Assembly (NCBI RefSeq): GCF_017068455.1
Contig: NZ_CP070608.1
Span: 124,001-188,000 of the forward strand
DNA: 64,000 nucleotides
Source: Fulvivirga lutea
GTDB lineage: Bacteria > Bacteroidota > Bacteroidia > Cytophagales > Cyclobacteriaceae
Direction of reading: 5' to 3'
In this document: positions 51,653-61,177 of the stretch, piece after piece
Numbering within the stretch: the stretch's first letter is position 1
Layout: every line of letters starts with the position of its first letter
Translations under genes and position numbers: made by a program
The notes under the pieces: generated by a model
Seen by the model: only the letters and a program-made list of their open reading frames with translations
Database searches by the model: none
Told to the model about the DNA's origin: nothing

Positions 51653-51677
51653 TTCAAAGAATTAAAATTTATTAATA

Positions 51678-51704
51678 AGCAGGTTTCATTCATTGGAACC
51701 TGCT
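51678..51704 (+). terminator. Intrinsic terminator touching the next start codon
   Basis: AGCAGGTTTC, loop, GGAACCTGCT, then A and seven T (51706-51712). The T run ends at the ATG (51713) of the hydrolase gene. Confidence 0.85.
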
Positions 51705-51712
51705 ATTTTTTT

Positions 51713-52363
51713 ATGCAGGAACATCATTTCAACTTTTCATATAAAGGTAGATACAGTCAACTTGGTGAGCTAAATACAAAGACTAAGCATGTTCTTTTTG
51801 TTCTTCATGGCTATGGACAACTGTCAAAATTCTTCATTAGAAAGTTTAGCTGCCTGGAAGATCATGGTTTTTGTATAATTGCGCCCGAGGGGCTATCAAA
51901 GTTTTATTTGGAAGGATTTAGTGGTCGTGTAGGTGCTACGTGGATGACCAAAGAAAACAGAGAGGTTGACATCGAAAATTATATAGAGTATTTAAATCAG
52001 CTATACACTAATATAAAAAAAGATATCAGCACTGGTGTTAAAATCACACTTTTAGGATTTTCACAAGGCTCAGCAACAGTTTCACGCTGGATTGCTTCTG
52101 GCCAAATCGAATTTAACCAATTAATTCTTTGGGCAGGTATTTTCCCACCCGATATGGACATCACTGTAACCAGAGAAATTCTTACAAGTAAAGAAATCAA
52201 ATATGTGTATGGGCTGGATGATCCTTTCATTAAAAAAGAAAGGCTTCAAGAGATGTCTGAAATTTCAAGTCATTTGAAACTAAATCCAGAAACAATAACC
52301 TTTAACGGGAAGCATGATATAGATACAGATACCTTGCTACAGATTTTTGTTAACAACAGTTGA
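51713..52363 (+). CDS. Alpha/beta hydrolase, carboxylesterase/phospholipase type
   Basis: 216 residues. Nucleophile Ser in LLGFSQGSATVSRW, oxyanion region VLFVLHGYGQ, acid Asp in YGLDDPFI and His in NGKHDID, the arrangement of cytoplasmic carboxylesterases of the YpfH/Est group. Substrate unknown. No signal peptide. Its ATG directly follows a terminator T run, and its 3' end overlaps the convergent SDR gene by 27 nt. Confidence 0.8.
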   Translation: MQEHHFNFSYKGRYSQLGELNTKTKHVLFVLHGYGQLSKFFIRKFSCLEDHGFCIIAPEGLSKFYLEGFSGRVGATWMTKENREVDIENYIEYLNQLYTNIKKDISTGVKITLLGFSQGSATVSRWIASGQIEFNQLILWAGIFPPDMDITVTREILTSKEIKYVYGLDDPFIKKERLQEMSEISSHLKLNPETITFNGKHDIDTDTLLQIFVNNS

Positions 52364-53095
52364 GGACGCTTGATCTGTTGGTAAAACCAATAAATCGGCC
52401 ACGTTCACATGCTTGGGCCTTGTAATCACAAAATGAATAAGCTCGGCTATGTCATGTGGTAGTAACGGTGAGTAGCCTTTATAAACCGATTCTGCCCTTT
52501 CCTTATTACCTTTAAATCTAACTTCAGAAAATTCAGTTTCTACCAAACCTGGGTTAATTCCTGTTACTTTGATTCCATACTTATTCATATCAAGCCGCAT
52601 TCCTTGTGTAATGGCGTCTACAGCATGTTTAGATGCACAGTAGACATTTCCATTAGGATACACTTCTTTTCCCGCTATGGAGCCTATATTAACTATATGG
52701 CCTTTCCTTCTGGAAACCATGCCGGGCATAACAAGCTTAGACAGGTGCAACAAGCCTTTGACATTAATATCAATCATGGCGTCCCAATCAGCTATAGAAC
52801 CATCTTGAATAGGATCTAATCCATGAGCATTACCTGCATTATTAACAAGAATATCAATACTCTTCCATTCTGCTGGCAAAGAATCAAAGGCCTTTTGAAG
52901 CTCATCATTATTAGTGATATCAAATGAAAGTGTCTTAATTTCGGTGATGGCACCTAGTTTATTTTCAAGCTCAACTAATCGTTCCTTTCTTCTTCCGGTT
53001 AAAATTAATTTATAACCATTCTTAGCCAAAAGTTCAGCAGTAGCTTTACCTATGCCTGAAGTGGCTCCGGATATAAAAACAATTTCTTGACTCAT
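52337..53095 (-). CDS. Short-chain dehydrogenase/reductase (YdfG-like)
   Basis: 252 residues, classical SDR. Cofactor motif SGATSGIG (9-16) with Arg 35-Arg 36 after the second strand indicating NADP preference, NNAG at 85-88, and catalytic Ser 139, Tyr 152, Lys 156 (YCASK). It resembles serine/3-hydroxy acid dehydrogenases (YdfG group), which oxidise small hydroxy acids. It overlaps porT by 4 nt and is the last gene of the ubiE-porT operon. Confidence 0.9.
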   Translation of the reverse strand: MSQEIVFISGATSGIGKATAELLAKNGYKLILTGRRKERLVELENKLGAITEIKTLSFDITNNDELQKAFDSLPAEWKSIDILVNNAGNAHGLDPIQDGSIADWDAMIDINVKGLLHLSKLVMPGMVSRRKGHIVNIGSIAGKEVYPNGNVYCASKHAVDAITQGMRLDMNKYGIKVTGINPGLVETEFSEVRFKGNKERAESVYKGYSPLLPHDIAELIHFVITRPKHVNVADLLVLPTDQASSTVVNKNL

Positions 53096-53823
53096 TGGAA
53101 AAGTAGATATAGCGTAACAGTATTGGTATTCAGGCGATCGATGCCTGCACTCAAATCGTTGTCACCATCCAGCATATTGGTTATTCCTTTTGAAAACCGT
53201 ATTTCTGGTGAAAATTTGAACAAAGGATAATACATATCAATACCAAATCCGACATCGAGTGACAAGTTGAACGCTTTAATATCCAGGTTTTCTTTACTCA
53301 CTTCGTCTACATCATTTTTACCAGAGGCTTCAAAGCCGGGCTTCACTCCTCCTACCATATACATTCTGAAATTACCTCTTCGCTCCGATTTATATTTTAA
53401 GAGCAGTGGCAGTTCTACAACCGTAGTTTCTACTAATTCTTCCAATGGGGTTGAATCTAATGATTGATATTCCAGTCTATGTTCATAAAATGAAACTTTA
53501 GGCAATAAACGGATGTCAAGGAATTCTGACATATTCATGTTTACAATAAAGCCCAAGCTAAAGCCAGGAGACCATGAAGGCGATATTGAATACAATGTAT
53601 CAAGTTCTCTTGACACAAAGCGATCTGAATATTTTAATTGATAAGTAGTAGTATGCAAACCAATTAGAAAACCATAACTAAGAAAACGATCGTCATAGTT
53701 AGGGTTGTTCATTTCAACATTACGCTGAGATAATGCTGGTTTGGCTAAAAGCAATATAAGTAGCGCAAAAACTACTTTTGTCCTATGTAAATAGAGCTTA
53801 TCCCAAATGTGAGTGGCTTGCAT
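53092..53823 (-). CDS. porT: PorT family outer-membrane protein
   Basis: 243 residues. A long n-region ([16 protein letters not shown]) precedes the signal core [17 protein letters not shown]. The mature barrel ([53 protein letters not shown]) fits PorT, an outer-membrane protein needed for type IX secretion. The ubiE-porT gene order is common in Bacteroidota. No other start codon would keep the signal peptide, so the 52-nt overlap with ubiE is real. Confidence 0.83.
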   Translation of the reverse strand: MQATHIWDKLYLHRTKVVFALLILLLAKPALSQRNVEMNNPNYDDRFLSYGFLIGLHTTTYQLKYSDRFVSRELDTLYSISPSWSPGFSLGFIVNMNMSEFLDIRLLPKVSFYEHRLEYQSLDSTPLEELVETTVVELPLLLKYKSERRGNFRMYMVGGVKPGFEASGKNDVDEVSKENLDIKAFNLSLDVGFGIDMYYPLFKFSPEIRFSKGITNMLDGDNDLSAGIDRLNTNTVTLYLLFQ

Positions 53824-54494
53824 TTATTGTCTTTAAATCCTGCGTTCTCTAATACCCTTAAGAATTTATCACCATCAGGGAATGCATCTACTGACTCCGG
53901 CAAATATGTATATGCTGAAGAGTCTTTGGATATCAGTCTTCCAATTTTAGGTAAAATTGCCTTAAAGTAAAAGTTGTAGAGTTGCTTAAATGGGAATTTA
54001 GTAGGTTTAGAAAATTCTAATATTACTGCTTTTCCGCCCTTTTTAAGTACCCTGTTCATATCTTTCAGGCCTTTCTCTAAATCCTCAAAGTTTCTTACAC
54101 CAAAAGAAACGATTATGGCATCGAATGTATTGTCTTCGAATAAGAGTTTCTCTGAGTCGCCCAGTTGTAAGTCAATAATATTATCCAAACCCCTCCTCTT
54201 CATCTTTTCCTTACCCACAGTGAGCATTCCTTCAGATATATCTACCCCAACAACCTTTTCAGGCTTCAATGCCAATGCTTCAATTGCAAAATCGCCTGTT
54301 CCAGTGGCTATGTCAAGTATATACTTCGGTTGGTCTTTTTTCAGGTATTTTATAGCCTTCTTCCTCCATAAAATATCAATTCCTAAGCTCAAAAAGTGAT
54401 TTAAAAAATCATACTTCTTGCTGATGTTGTTAAACATCTCTGCTACTTGTTGTTTCTTACCTGTATTTTTTTCCTTGTACGGAACTACTGACAT
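53772..54494 (-). CDS. ubiE: Demethylmenaquinone methyltransferase
   Basis: 240 residues, also called MenG. It adds the last methyl to menaquinone using SAM. Features: [23 protein letters not shown] motif [52 protein letters not shown] and [17 protein letters not shown]. All match the family closely. First gene of the operon with porT and the SDR gene. Confidence 0.95.
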   Translation of the reverse strand: MSVVPYKEKNTGKKQQVAEMFNNISKKYDFLNHFLSLGIDILWRKKAIKYLKKDQPKYILDIATGTGDFAIEALALKPEKVVGVDISEGMLTVGKEKMKRRGLDNIIDLQLGDSEKLLFEDNTFDAIIVSFGVRNFEDLEKGLKDMNRVLKKGGKAVILEFSKPTKFPFKQLYNFYFKAILPKIGRLISKDSSAYTYLPESVDAFPDGDKFLRVLENAGFKDNKCKPLTFGISSIYIGQK

Positions 54495-54578
54495 CCCTTA
54501 AGATTAGTTAAAATGAAGTTGCAAATATCATCCAGATAGAATGATATTCCTAATCAAAACAACTATGATGGAGATATG

Positions 54579-56648
54579 TTATTTGCCGCTGAGTACTTTG
54601 AATTCAACTCTTCTATTGAGCTCTCGGCCTTCTTTTTCATCATCATTACTTGCCAAAGGTCTTTCTTCACCGTAACCAACAGCAGTAATTCTTCTGGCAT
54701 CAATGCCCTTTTTAACGAGGTAATCTTTCACAGCGTTAGCTCTTCTCTGAGATAATGCCTTGTTATAGTCTTTCGGCCCAATGTTATCTGTGTGACCAGA
54801 AATTTCAATCTGTAAACCTGAGTTTTCAGCCATCATAGACTCTAACTTATTCAACTCTGGATAAGACTCATCTCTGAAAGTGGCTTTATTAAAGTTGAAA
54901 TAAATATTTCTTAATACCGAACGGGTACCAACTTCCAGTTTTCGCATCGTAACCGTTCTATCAATAATTTGTGGAACTGTTGTAGCCGCTGGCAAGGTTA
55001 TGTCTAAGTTTTGGAATACATATCCGCTGTTTTCAACCGATAAATTATAAGTCTTACTTTCCTTAGAACTTACTTTAAATTCAAAAACTCCAGGGCCTTT
55101 GTTAGTTTTACCCGCCACTAAATTATCTGAGCTGGTTAGGCTTACTTTGGCCTCTAACGGATTCTTAGATTCATCCAACACTTTTACAGTTAAAATAACT
55201 GGCTGTAACTCTTCCGTTTTCGGTTTTACTGCAACTAAATCCTTTGTTGTTTCTTCTTTTGGCTCCGTTTCTACTTCCTCAGCAGTTTTAGACATTATAT
55301 TATCAGCAACTTCATCCTCCTGAAGTATTGTTACCATATAAATGTCTGTAAAACCCATACCATCTTCTCTCACTGATGCATAGTAGCCTCTTTTGCCATC
55401 TTTAGTACTTACGAAGAAGATATCATCATCGGGCGTGTTAATAGGAAACCCTAAATTCTCTGGATCACCCCACTCCGCTGCTGCACTATCGTAGGTTGAT
55501 TTAAATATGTCATATCCACCCATTCCCTTTCTTCCCAATGAGCTGAAATAAAGTGTTTTACCATCATAATCTATAAACGGTGCGTCATCATCATATTCGG
55601 TATTAATCTTGGGGCCTAAGTTTTTTGAACGAGCCCACTCTCCATTCCTATCCTTGATACTGTAGTATATATCTATACCACCTTGTCCGCCCGGACGATC
55701 ACTGGCAAAAAACAATATCTGACCGTCTGGAGAAATAGATATGGAAGCTTCCTTAAAACCTTCTGAATTTACGCTCTCACTTAATGGTTCCGGGAAAGTC
55801 CAGGTACCATCTTCTTTTCTGTCAGACTCATAGATATCGCCATTATTTTCATCCTTGTAAAGGAATAACTGCGTACCATCTGCTGAAAGTGCAAGGTTAG
55901 AATCATGAAAAGGTGTATTAACTACATTACCAATATTCTCCGCTTTGCTCCACTGACCATTTTTCTTGGTACTGATAAATATATCTTCGTAAGGCTTGTT
56001 ATCAGAAAACACATTTTCATTCAAGTTACCTTCTCTTCTTCTTGAGGTGAAAATTAAAATTGTTTCATCTTCGTTGAGAACAGGGCCATATTCCTCATAT
56101 TCTGAATTGATAGCACTACCAACATTCACGATGGAATAATGCGCAGGGTTAGCTACAAACTCTATTGCATTCTGACATTCATATATTTTACGATCAACCA
56201 CTGACAACTCAATTCTATCTCTACCTCGGTAACCGTCTCTATCGATCAGCTTTTGTCTATATCTACTATAAAATGCTAAGGCTTTATCGAATTCCATTCC
56301 ATAATGGTAGCTCTGGCCTATCCAATATTCGATATCAAATCTATATTCTGCATCTAATTCTAATACCCTTAAGAAGTATTTTACGGCATTTTTCTTCCCA
56401 ACTGTTTTTAAATAAAAGTCTCCTGCTCTCCAGTTTGCTATGATATTGGTTGGATCAGCTTCAGCGGCCTGAACGTAAATATCCCTCACATCCACAAGTG
56501 GTTGAGCGGCATCCATCATTGTTTCGGCTAGTTCTATATAGGTCTGAGCGGTTTCTTTAGCATCTTCATCTTGGGCTATAGAGCTAAGGCCAAACCCCAG
56601 AAATAGAGTTAGAAAAAATAAAAGCCTTAATTTATGATACATCTTCAA
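54579..56648 (-). CDS. OmpA family protein with TPR, beta-propeller and CRD (PorE-like)
   Basis: 689 residues, signal peptide ending SSIAQ. Order: TPR helices (about 30-170), WD40-like PD40 propeller (about 175-440; LFFASDRPGGQGGIDIYYS, TLYFSSLGRKGMGGYDIFKS), acidic linker, carboxypeptidase regulatory-like domain (about 480-560), and OmpA peptidoglycan-binding domain (about 575-689; ISGHTDNIGPKDYNKALSQR). This order is that of PorE of the type IX secretion system, but many Bacteroidota paralogues share it. Lack of a lipobox differs from PorE. It may tie an outer-membrane complex to the cell wall. Confidence 0.85.
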   Translation of the reverse strand: MKMYHKLRLLFFLTLFLGFGLSSIAQDEDAKETAQTYIELAETMMDAAQPLVDVRDIYVQAAEADPTNIIANWRAGDFYLKTVGKKNAVKYFLRVLELDAEYRFDIEYWIGQSYHYGMEFDKALAFYSRYRQKLIDRDGYRGRDRIELSVVDRKIYECQNAIEFVANPAHYSIVNVGSAINSEYEEYGPVLNEDETILIFTSRRREGNLNENVFSDNKPYEDIFISTKKNGQWSKAENIGNVVNTPFHDSNLALSADGTQLFLYKDENNGDIYESDRKEDGTWTFPEPLSESVNSEGFKEASISISPDGQILFFASDRPGGQGGIDIYYSIKDRNGEWARSKNLGPKINTEYDDDAPFIDYDGKTLYFSSLGRKGMGGYDIFKSTYDSAAAEWGDPENLGFPINTPDDDIFFVSTKDGKRGYYASVREDGMGFTDIYMVTILQEDEVADNIMSKTAEEVETEPKEETTKDLVAVKPKTEELQPVILTVKVLDESKNPLEAKVSLTSSDNLVAGKTNKGPGVFEFKVSSKESKTYNLSVENSGYVFQNLDITLPAATTVPQIIDRTVTMRKLEVGTRSVLRNIYFNFNKATFRDESYPELNKLESMMAENSGLQIEISGHTDNIGPKDYNKALSQRRANAVKDYLVKKGIDARRITAVGYGEERPLASNDDEKEGRELNRRVEFKVLSGK

Positions 56649-56838
56649 TGTTATTTCAAGTCGTTGACTTAGTTAAAAAAATTACGTTCTTCCGAGACGA
56701 ACGTTCAATATGCTAATATTTAAGCAATAATAAAATTAATTTTTATTTCAAGTATTACTTTAAGTCCAAAAAATTACATCCTTGCAATTAAGCAAATAAA
56801 TATAGTTAATTGTTTTAATTTTAACAATTTGCGCCTTT

Positions 56839-57429
56839 ATGGAGATACTCCAATCAGAGTTTGTAAAAAGCAGCAGTAAAATTGAAGAGTGCCCGGAAGC
56901 AAAGTATCCTGAATTTGCGTTTATAGGCCGATCCAATGTAGGCAAATCTTCCTTGGTGAATATGCTGGCCAATAATAAAAAGCTGGCAAAGGTGTCTGGA
57001 AAGCCGGGTAAAACGCAGTTAATCAATCATTTCTTAATAAATAACAATTGGTTTTTAGTTGATTTACCCGGTTATGGATGGGCTAAAGCATCGAAAACTG
57101 ATAAGGCCAAATGGGGAGAAATGATACATGACTACATTATTGGACGCGAAAACCTGCACAATGTCTTTGTTTTAGTTGACTCCAGGCTCACTCCGCAACA
57201 AATAGATGTTGAATTTATTAATTGGTTGGGTGAAAATGGTATACCATTAGCCATCATTTTTACAAAAGCTGATAAACAATCAAAAAATAAGAATCAATCT
57301 GCCATAGCTAAATACAGAAAAGTACTAAAATCAACCTGGGAAGAACTACCTCCTATGTTACTAACGTCATCAGCGAGCTTTGAAGGAAAAGAGGATGTAT
57401 TAAAGTTTATAGAAAATTACATTCGCTAA
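56839..57429 (+). CDS. engB: Ribosome biogenesis GTPase EngB (YsxC)
   Basis: 196 residues. G1 GRSNVGKSS (30-38), G2 around KPGKTQLINHF, G3 DLPGYG, G4 TKAD, G5 TSSASF. EngB helps large-subunit ribosome assembly and is usually essential. The 190-nt gap before it holds AT-rich DNA; ACAATTTG just ahead of the ATG is a weak -7 candidate. Confidence 0.94.
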   Translation: MEILQSEFVKSSSKIEECPEAKYPEFAFIGRSNVGKSSLVNMLANNKKLAKVSGKPGKTQLINHFLINNNWFLVDLPGYGWAKASKTDKAKWGEMIHDYIIGRENLHNVFVLVDSRLTPQQIDVEFINWLGENGIPLAIIFTKADKQSKNKNQSAIAKYRKVLKSTWEELPPMLLTSSASFEGKEDVLKFIENYIR

Positions 57430-57449
57430 CGTTATTCAGTAAAATCTTT

Positions 57450-57457
57450 TAGATTTG
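57450..57457 (+). promoter_or_regulatory. -7 box of the DUF5606 gene
   Basis: TAGATTTG, exact TAnnTTTG, with about 17 nt of predicted leader before ATG 57479. No good -33. The preceding AAATCT and AGATTT form a small dyad. Confidence 0.4.
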
Positions 57458-57478
57458 AGCCTCAATTTTTAAAACACT

Positions 57479-57940
57479 ATGGAATACAGCGAAATAGCTT
57501 CAGTATCGGGTAAAGGCGGACTTTTTAAGGTTGTAAAACCGACAAGAACAGGCGTAATTTTAGAATCTCTTGATGATAAAAAGCAGAAACTTGTTGCGAG
57601 CGCGACACAAAGAATTTCTGTTTTGAGTGATATATCTATTTATACTACAACCCAGGAGGGTTCTATTCCTTTAGAAGACGTTTATAAAAAGATTTATTCT
57701 GAGTTTAAAGATGACCTGGGGGTTACGCAAACCTCTGACCCCGATGAATTAAAGGCATTTATTAAGCATGTGATTCCAGAATATGACGAAGCACGAGTTT
57801 ACGTTTCGGATATTAAAAAATTGGTTAACTGGTACGGAAGCCTATTGCAATATGCTCCAGAGCTTTTAATGGAAAAAAAGAAAGAGGATAAGCCTAAAGA
57901 GGCAAAACCAAAGAAAGCTGCTAGCAAAAAGAAAAGTTAA
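57479..57940 (+). CDS. DUF5606 family protein
   Basis: 153 residues. The N-terminal third is a small beta barrel (SVSGKGGLFKVVKPTRTGVI, LESLDDKKQKLVASATQRIS) and the middle is helical; a Lys/Ala-rich tail (KPKEAKPKKAASKKKS) suggests nucleic acid or ribosome contact. DUF5606 is common in Bacteroidota and has no known role. Its TAA shares one base with the ATG of the next gene (TAATG), so translation is coupled. Confidence 0.82.
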   Translation: MEYSEIASVSGKGGLFKVVKPTRTGVILESLDDKKQKLVASATQRISVLSDISIYTTTQEGSIPLEDVYKKIYSEFKDDLGVTQTSDPDELKAFIKHVIPEYDEARVYVSDIKKLVNWYGSLLQYAPELLMEKKKEDKPKEAKPKKAASKKKS

Positions 57941-58248
57941 TGAGTGAGGATCTTCTCACCACATCAAAACTAATAATTAAGGATTTTAACCTTGAGGAAA
58001 GTGATCTTCCTTCTGTAAAGGCTGTAGAAGATTTAAGGGCAGCATTATTGAAAATAGTTAGTTACTTGCTCAATAATGATTTCGAGAAGTTTATTCTGGC
58101 AATGTATCGCATAGATATTAGCGAAACGAAGGTTAAAACTATTTTGGCAACATCAGACCCAGAAAATATAGCTTCTGAATTAACAGATCTAATCATCGAG
58201 CGTGAATTGCAAAAAGTGGAGACCAGAAAAAAGTACAGTTCTAATTAA
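57940..58248 (+). CDS. Small hypothetical protein coupled to DUF5606
   Basis: 102 residues, helical ([60 protein letters not shown]), acidic in the first half. No known family recognised. Start overlaps the DUF5606 stop by 1 nt and its end overlaps fbp by 8 nt on the other strand. Confidence 0.7.
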   Translation: MSEDLLTTSKLIIKDFNLEESDLPSVKAVEDLRAALLKIVSYLLNNDFEKFILAMYRIDISETKVKTILATSDPENIASELTDLIIERELQKVETRKKYSSN

Positions 58249-59230
58249 AGAACGACTCCGCTTTTTCCACCATATCCTTTGAACCTACAAAGAATGGTAC
58301 CCTCTGATGAAGTTCGTTAGGTTCGATATCAAGAATGCGTTGTGTACCTGTAGACGCCAATCCACCAGCTTGTTCAATAATAAACGCAAGTGCGTTGCAC
58401 TCGTACATCAGCCTTAATTTTCCATTGGCATCTTTCGCTGTTTGCGGATAGATATAAATACCTCCTTTAAGTAAGTTTCTATGAAAGTCTGCGACTAACG
58501 ATCCAATATATCTTGCAGAATGACCAGATTCTTTACAATGCTCTACATACTTCTTAACAGGCTCAGGAAAACTATTGTAAGAACCCTCATTAATGGAGTA
58601 GATTTTTCCCTGTTCTGGTATTGACATGTTCGGGTGTGAAAGGAAATACTCACCTAACGATGGTTCATAGGTAAAGCCATTTACACCATGACCAGTAGTG
58701 TACACCAGCATTGTAGAAGAGCCGTAAAGTAAATAACCTGCGGCCACTTGTTCTGAACCTTTTTGCAATACATCAATTTCCTGAATTGGCGAACCTACTG
58801 GAGTAACTCTTCTGAAAATTGAAAAAATGGTTCCGATAGATACATTCACATCTATATTTGAAGAACCGTCCAGCGGATCTATTGCAATTACATAACGCCC
58901 TTCGTTATTCAAATCCACAATTTCATCATCTTCTTCAGAAATAACTGCACAGGCCTCACCCCCTTTGGATAGAGCCCTGGTAAACCTGATATTGGCAAGT
59001 ACATCCAACTTTTGCTGATCTTCACCTTGCACATTTTGAGTGCCAATGGCCCCTACTATATTGATAAGACCCGCCTTGTTTATTTCGCGGTTCACCACTT
59101 TGCCTGCCAAGGCAATGTCTCTCAAAAGCTGAGAAAGTTCACCTGTTGCAAATTGAAACTCATCCTGCTTTTTCTTGATATATCTATCTAGAGTAGTACC
59201 AATGGGTAAGGCTATGCGCGAATCTTCCAT
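58241..59230 (-). CDS. fbp: Fructose-1,6-bisphosphatase, class I
   Basis: 329 residues. It removes the 1-phosphate of fructose-1,6-bisphosphate in gluconeogenesis. Metal site: [10 protein letters not shown] and [20 protein letters not shown]; substrate contacts [37 protein letters not shown] and [19 protein letters not shown]. Length matches the bacterial class I. A full consensus promoter lies upstream at 59280-59309. Confidence 0.95.
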   Translation of the reverse strand: MEDSRIALPIGTTLDRYIKKKQDEFQFATGELSQLLRDIALAGKVVNREINKAGLINIVGAIGTQNVQGEDQQKLDVLANIRFTRALSKGGEACAVISEEDDEIVDLNNEGRYVIAIDPLDGSSNIDVNVSIGTIFSIFRRVTPVGSPIQEIDVLQKGSEQVAAGYLLYGSSTMLVYTTGHGVNGFTYEPSLGEYFLSHPNMSIPEQGKIYSINEGSYNSFPEPVKKYVEHCKESGHSARYIGSLVADFHRNLLKGGIYIYPQTAKDANGKLRLMYECNALAFIIEQAGGLASTGTQRILDIEPNELHQRVPFFVGSKDMVEKAESFFN

Positions 59231-59279
59231 AAAATATAGAGAGGCTTTAAAATAAGGAATATAAACTGCTATTTTGGTG

Positions 59280-59309
59280 CAAATTTAGAAGATTAAATTA
59301 ATCATTCAA
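59280..59309 (-). promoter_or_regulatory. Consensus promoter of fbp
   Basis: Minus strand: TTG (59307-59309), 19 bp, TAAATTTG (59280-59287). Predicted start near 59275, leader about 45 nt. It overlaps the divergent aspartate kinase promoter. Confidence 0.78.
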
Positions 59310-59316
59310 TCGTTTG
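59285..59316 (+). promoter_or_regulatory. Candidate promoter of the aspartate kinase gene
   Basis: TTAG (59285-59288), 20 bp, ATCGTTTG (59309-59316); ATG 59323 follows by 6 nt. The -33 of this promoter lies in the -7 box of fbp. Confidence 0.45.
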
Positions 59317-59322
59317 CGTAAT

Positions 59323-60564
59323 ATGAAGGTTTTCAAGTTTGGTGGAGCATCCATAAAAAGTGCTGAGGCTATTCGAAATATGGCTTCCATTGTTCAGGAA
59401 AACGCACAAAAAGAGCTAGTTGTAGTAGTATCTGCCATGGGAAAAACTACCAACGCATTAGAATCTTTATTGGATAAGAAGAGAAAAGGTGAAGATTCCG
59501 AGTTAAACGAGTTGAGCAAATATCATTTCAATATTTGTGACGCCTTGTTTGACAATACCGAGGAGATAACACCAAAAATGAATGCGCTATTAACCGAACT
59601 TGAAGATAACCTTACCCAAACGAGTTTGCCGTATGATCAGCATTATGACCTGGTGATTAGCTATGGTGAGCTACTTTCTTCGCTCATAGTCTCAGAATAT
59701 TTAATAAACAAAGGACTGAACGTGTCTTTAGTGGATAGCAGAAAATACGTAATTACTGATGATAACTACAGAAACGGGTATATTGATTGGGATGAAACTG
59801 CATTACGAATTGGCAAGTTAAGACCACAATTGGAACAAGGCCTAATTCTGACTCAGGGTTTTATTGGCGGAACAAAAGATGGCCACACCACAACATTAGG
59901 GAGAGAAGGGTCTGATTATACGGCAGCTATTTACAGCTTTTGTCTGGATGCTGAATCAATGACAGTATGGAAAGATGTGCCGGGCATTCTCAATGCAGAC
60001 CCAAAACGAATTAAAGAAGCTGAACTTTTTCATGAAATAGCGTATAAAGAAGCTTCTGAAATGACTTATTATGGTGCTTCAGTAATTCACCCAAAAACTA
60101 TAAAGCCTCTAGCCAATAAAAATATTCCACTGTTTGTTAGAAGTTTTGACGACCCAAAAAGTGTTGGTACAATAATTCATGATTGTGAGGTTAAGCATCC
60201 TACACCCTCTATCATCATTAAAGAAAATCAATGCCTGGTTTCATTTAATGTATTGGATTATACTTTTATCAATGAAGAAAATTTGAGCCTAATTTTTCAG
60301 GAACTAGCGGGCCTTGACATAAAGATTAATATCATGCAAAATTCCGCTATTTCATTTTCTATCGTTGTCGACTATAGAGAGGATAAGCTGGAAGAGTTAA
60401 TAAAAGTGCTGAAAGAGCATTTTGAAATTAAGTACAATACGGGACTAGAACTAATCACAATTAAAAATTATCGAGCAGAAACTATTAGCCAGTATAGAAG
60501 TGGTAAAAACATATTGTTAGAGCAAACTTCACGTAATAACTACAGGGCACTATACGTAGTTTAA
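59323..60564 (+). CDS. Aspartate kinase (monofunctional)
   Basis: 413 residues from ATG 59323; the TTG at 59314 falls in the -7 region. It phosphorylates aspartate, opening the lysine/threonine/methionine pathway. KFGGASIKSAEAIRN is the ATP-site start; TQGFIGGTKDGHTTTLGREG and SDYTAAIYS, then VWKDVPGILNADPKRI, match the kinase domain. The C-terminal 110 residues form an ACT-like regulatory part. No homoserine dehydrogenase is fused. Confidence 0.92.
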   Translation: MKVFKFGGASIKSAEAIRNMASIVQENAQKELVVVVSAMGKTTNALESLLDKKRKGEDSELNELSKYHFNICDALFDNTEEITPKMNALLTELEDNLTQTSLPYDQHYDLVISYGELLSSLIVSEYLINKGLNVSLVDSRKYVITDDNYRNGYIDWDETALRIGKLRPQLEQGLILTQGFIGGTKDGHTTTLGREGSDYTAAIYSFCLDAESMTVWKDVPGILNADPKRIKEAELFHEIAYKEASEMTYYGASVIHPKTIKPLANKNIPLFVRSFDDPKSVGTIIHDCEVKHPTPSIIIKENQCLVSFNVLDYTFINEENLSLIFQELAGLDIKINIMQNSAISFSIVVDYREDKLEELIKVLKEHFEIKYNTGLELITIKNYRAETISQYRSGKNILLEQTSRNNYRALYVV

Positions 60565-61025
60565 GCTATTTTTTCTTCTAAAAACTTTTGTACGGACCTT
60601 TCAAGTATATCATAAACCTCCTGAAAGCCTTTGGGTCCACCAAAGTAAGGATCTGGAACATCCGCGCCCTTGTCTTCATTATCAAACTCACGCATGAGAT
60701 AAAGTTTATCATCAAATTGCCCTTCCTGATCGAGCTTTTTAATATTTGAAAGGTTGGCCTGATCCATCGCAATGATATAGTCAAATTCCCTGAAATCTGC
60801 TTTATCAAATTGCCTTGCTTTATGGTTCAATTTGAGGCCGTTTTCCTCAGCATTTTCGATTGTTCTTTTGTCTGGTTTCTCGCCAATATGATAGTTGCTT
60901 GTACCGCAGGAATCGAATTCAACTTTTTTTTCCACACCTAACTCTTTGGATAATTTTATTGCTAATCCTTCCGCTAATGGAGAGCGACATATGTTACCTA
61001 AACAAACAAACAAGACTTTTTCCAT
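60561..61025 (-). CDS. Low-molecular-weight protein-tyrosine phosphatase
   Basis: 154 residues. The P-loop CLGNICRS has nucleophile Cys 8 and Arg 14, and the general acid Asp 125 lies in VPDPYFGG. It could dephosphorylate tyrosine kinases of polysaccharide export, or act in another pathway. No such kinase gene is adjacent. Its stop shares bases with the convergent aspartate kinase stop. Confidence 0.93.
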   Translation of the reverse strand: MEKVLFVCLGNICRSPLAEGLAIKLSKELGVEKKVEFDSCGTSNYHIGEKPDKRTIENAEENGLKLNHKARQFDKADFREFDYIIAMDQANLSNIKKLDQEGQFDDKLYLMREFDNEDKGADVPDPYFGGPKGFQEVYDILERSVQKFLEEKIA

Positions 61026-61111
61026 AACAATTGATTTTGAGGTTACAATCTACTAATTACGGGTATTTAGGTTTACATAGCACTTTTTTAATCAACTGTT
61101 TATTATGTTGT

Positions 61112-61139
61112 AAGCCGCCTTTTGTGAAAGAGGCGGCTT
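61112..61139 (+). terminator. Orphan terminator hairpin
   Basis: AAGCCGCCT, 10-nt loop, AGGCGGCTT, then TTTCTTATTATT on the plus strand. It stands between divergent genes with no plus-strand gene before it, 38 nt ahead of the enoyl-CoA hydratase ATG. It may be an attenuator or end a small RNA. Confidence 0.7.
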
Positions 61140-61177
61140 TTCTTATTATTGTCCCACCTTGATTAAAATAAACTCGC

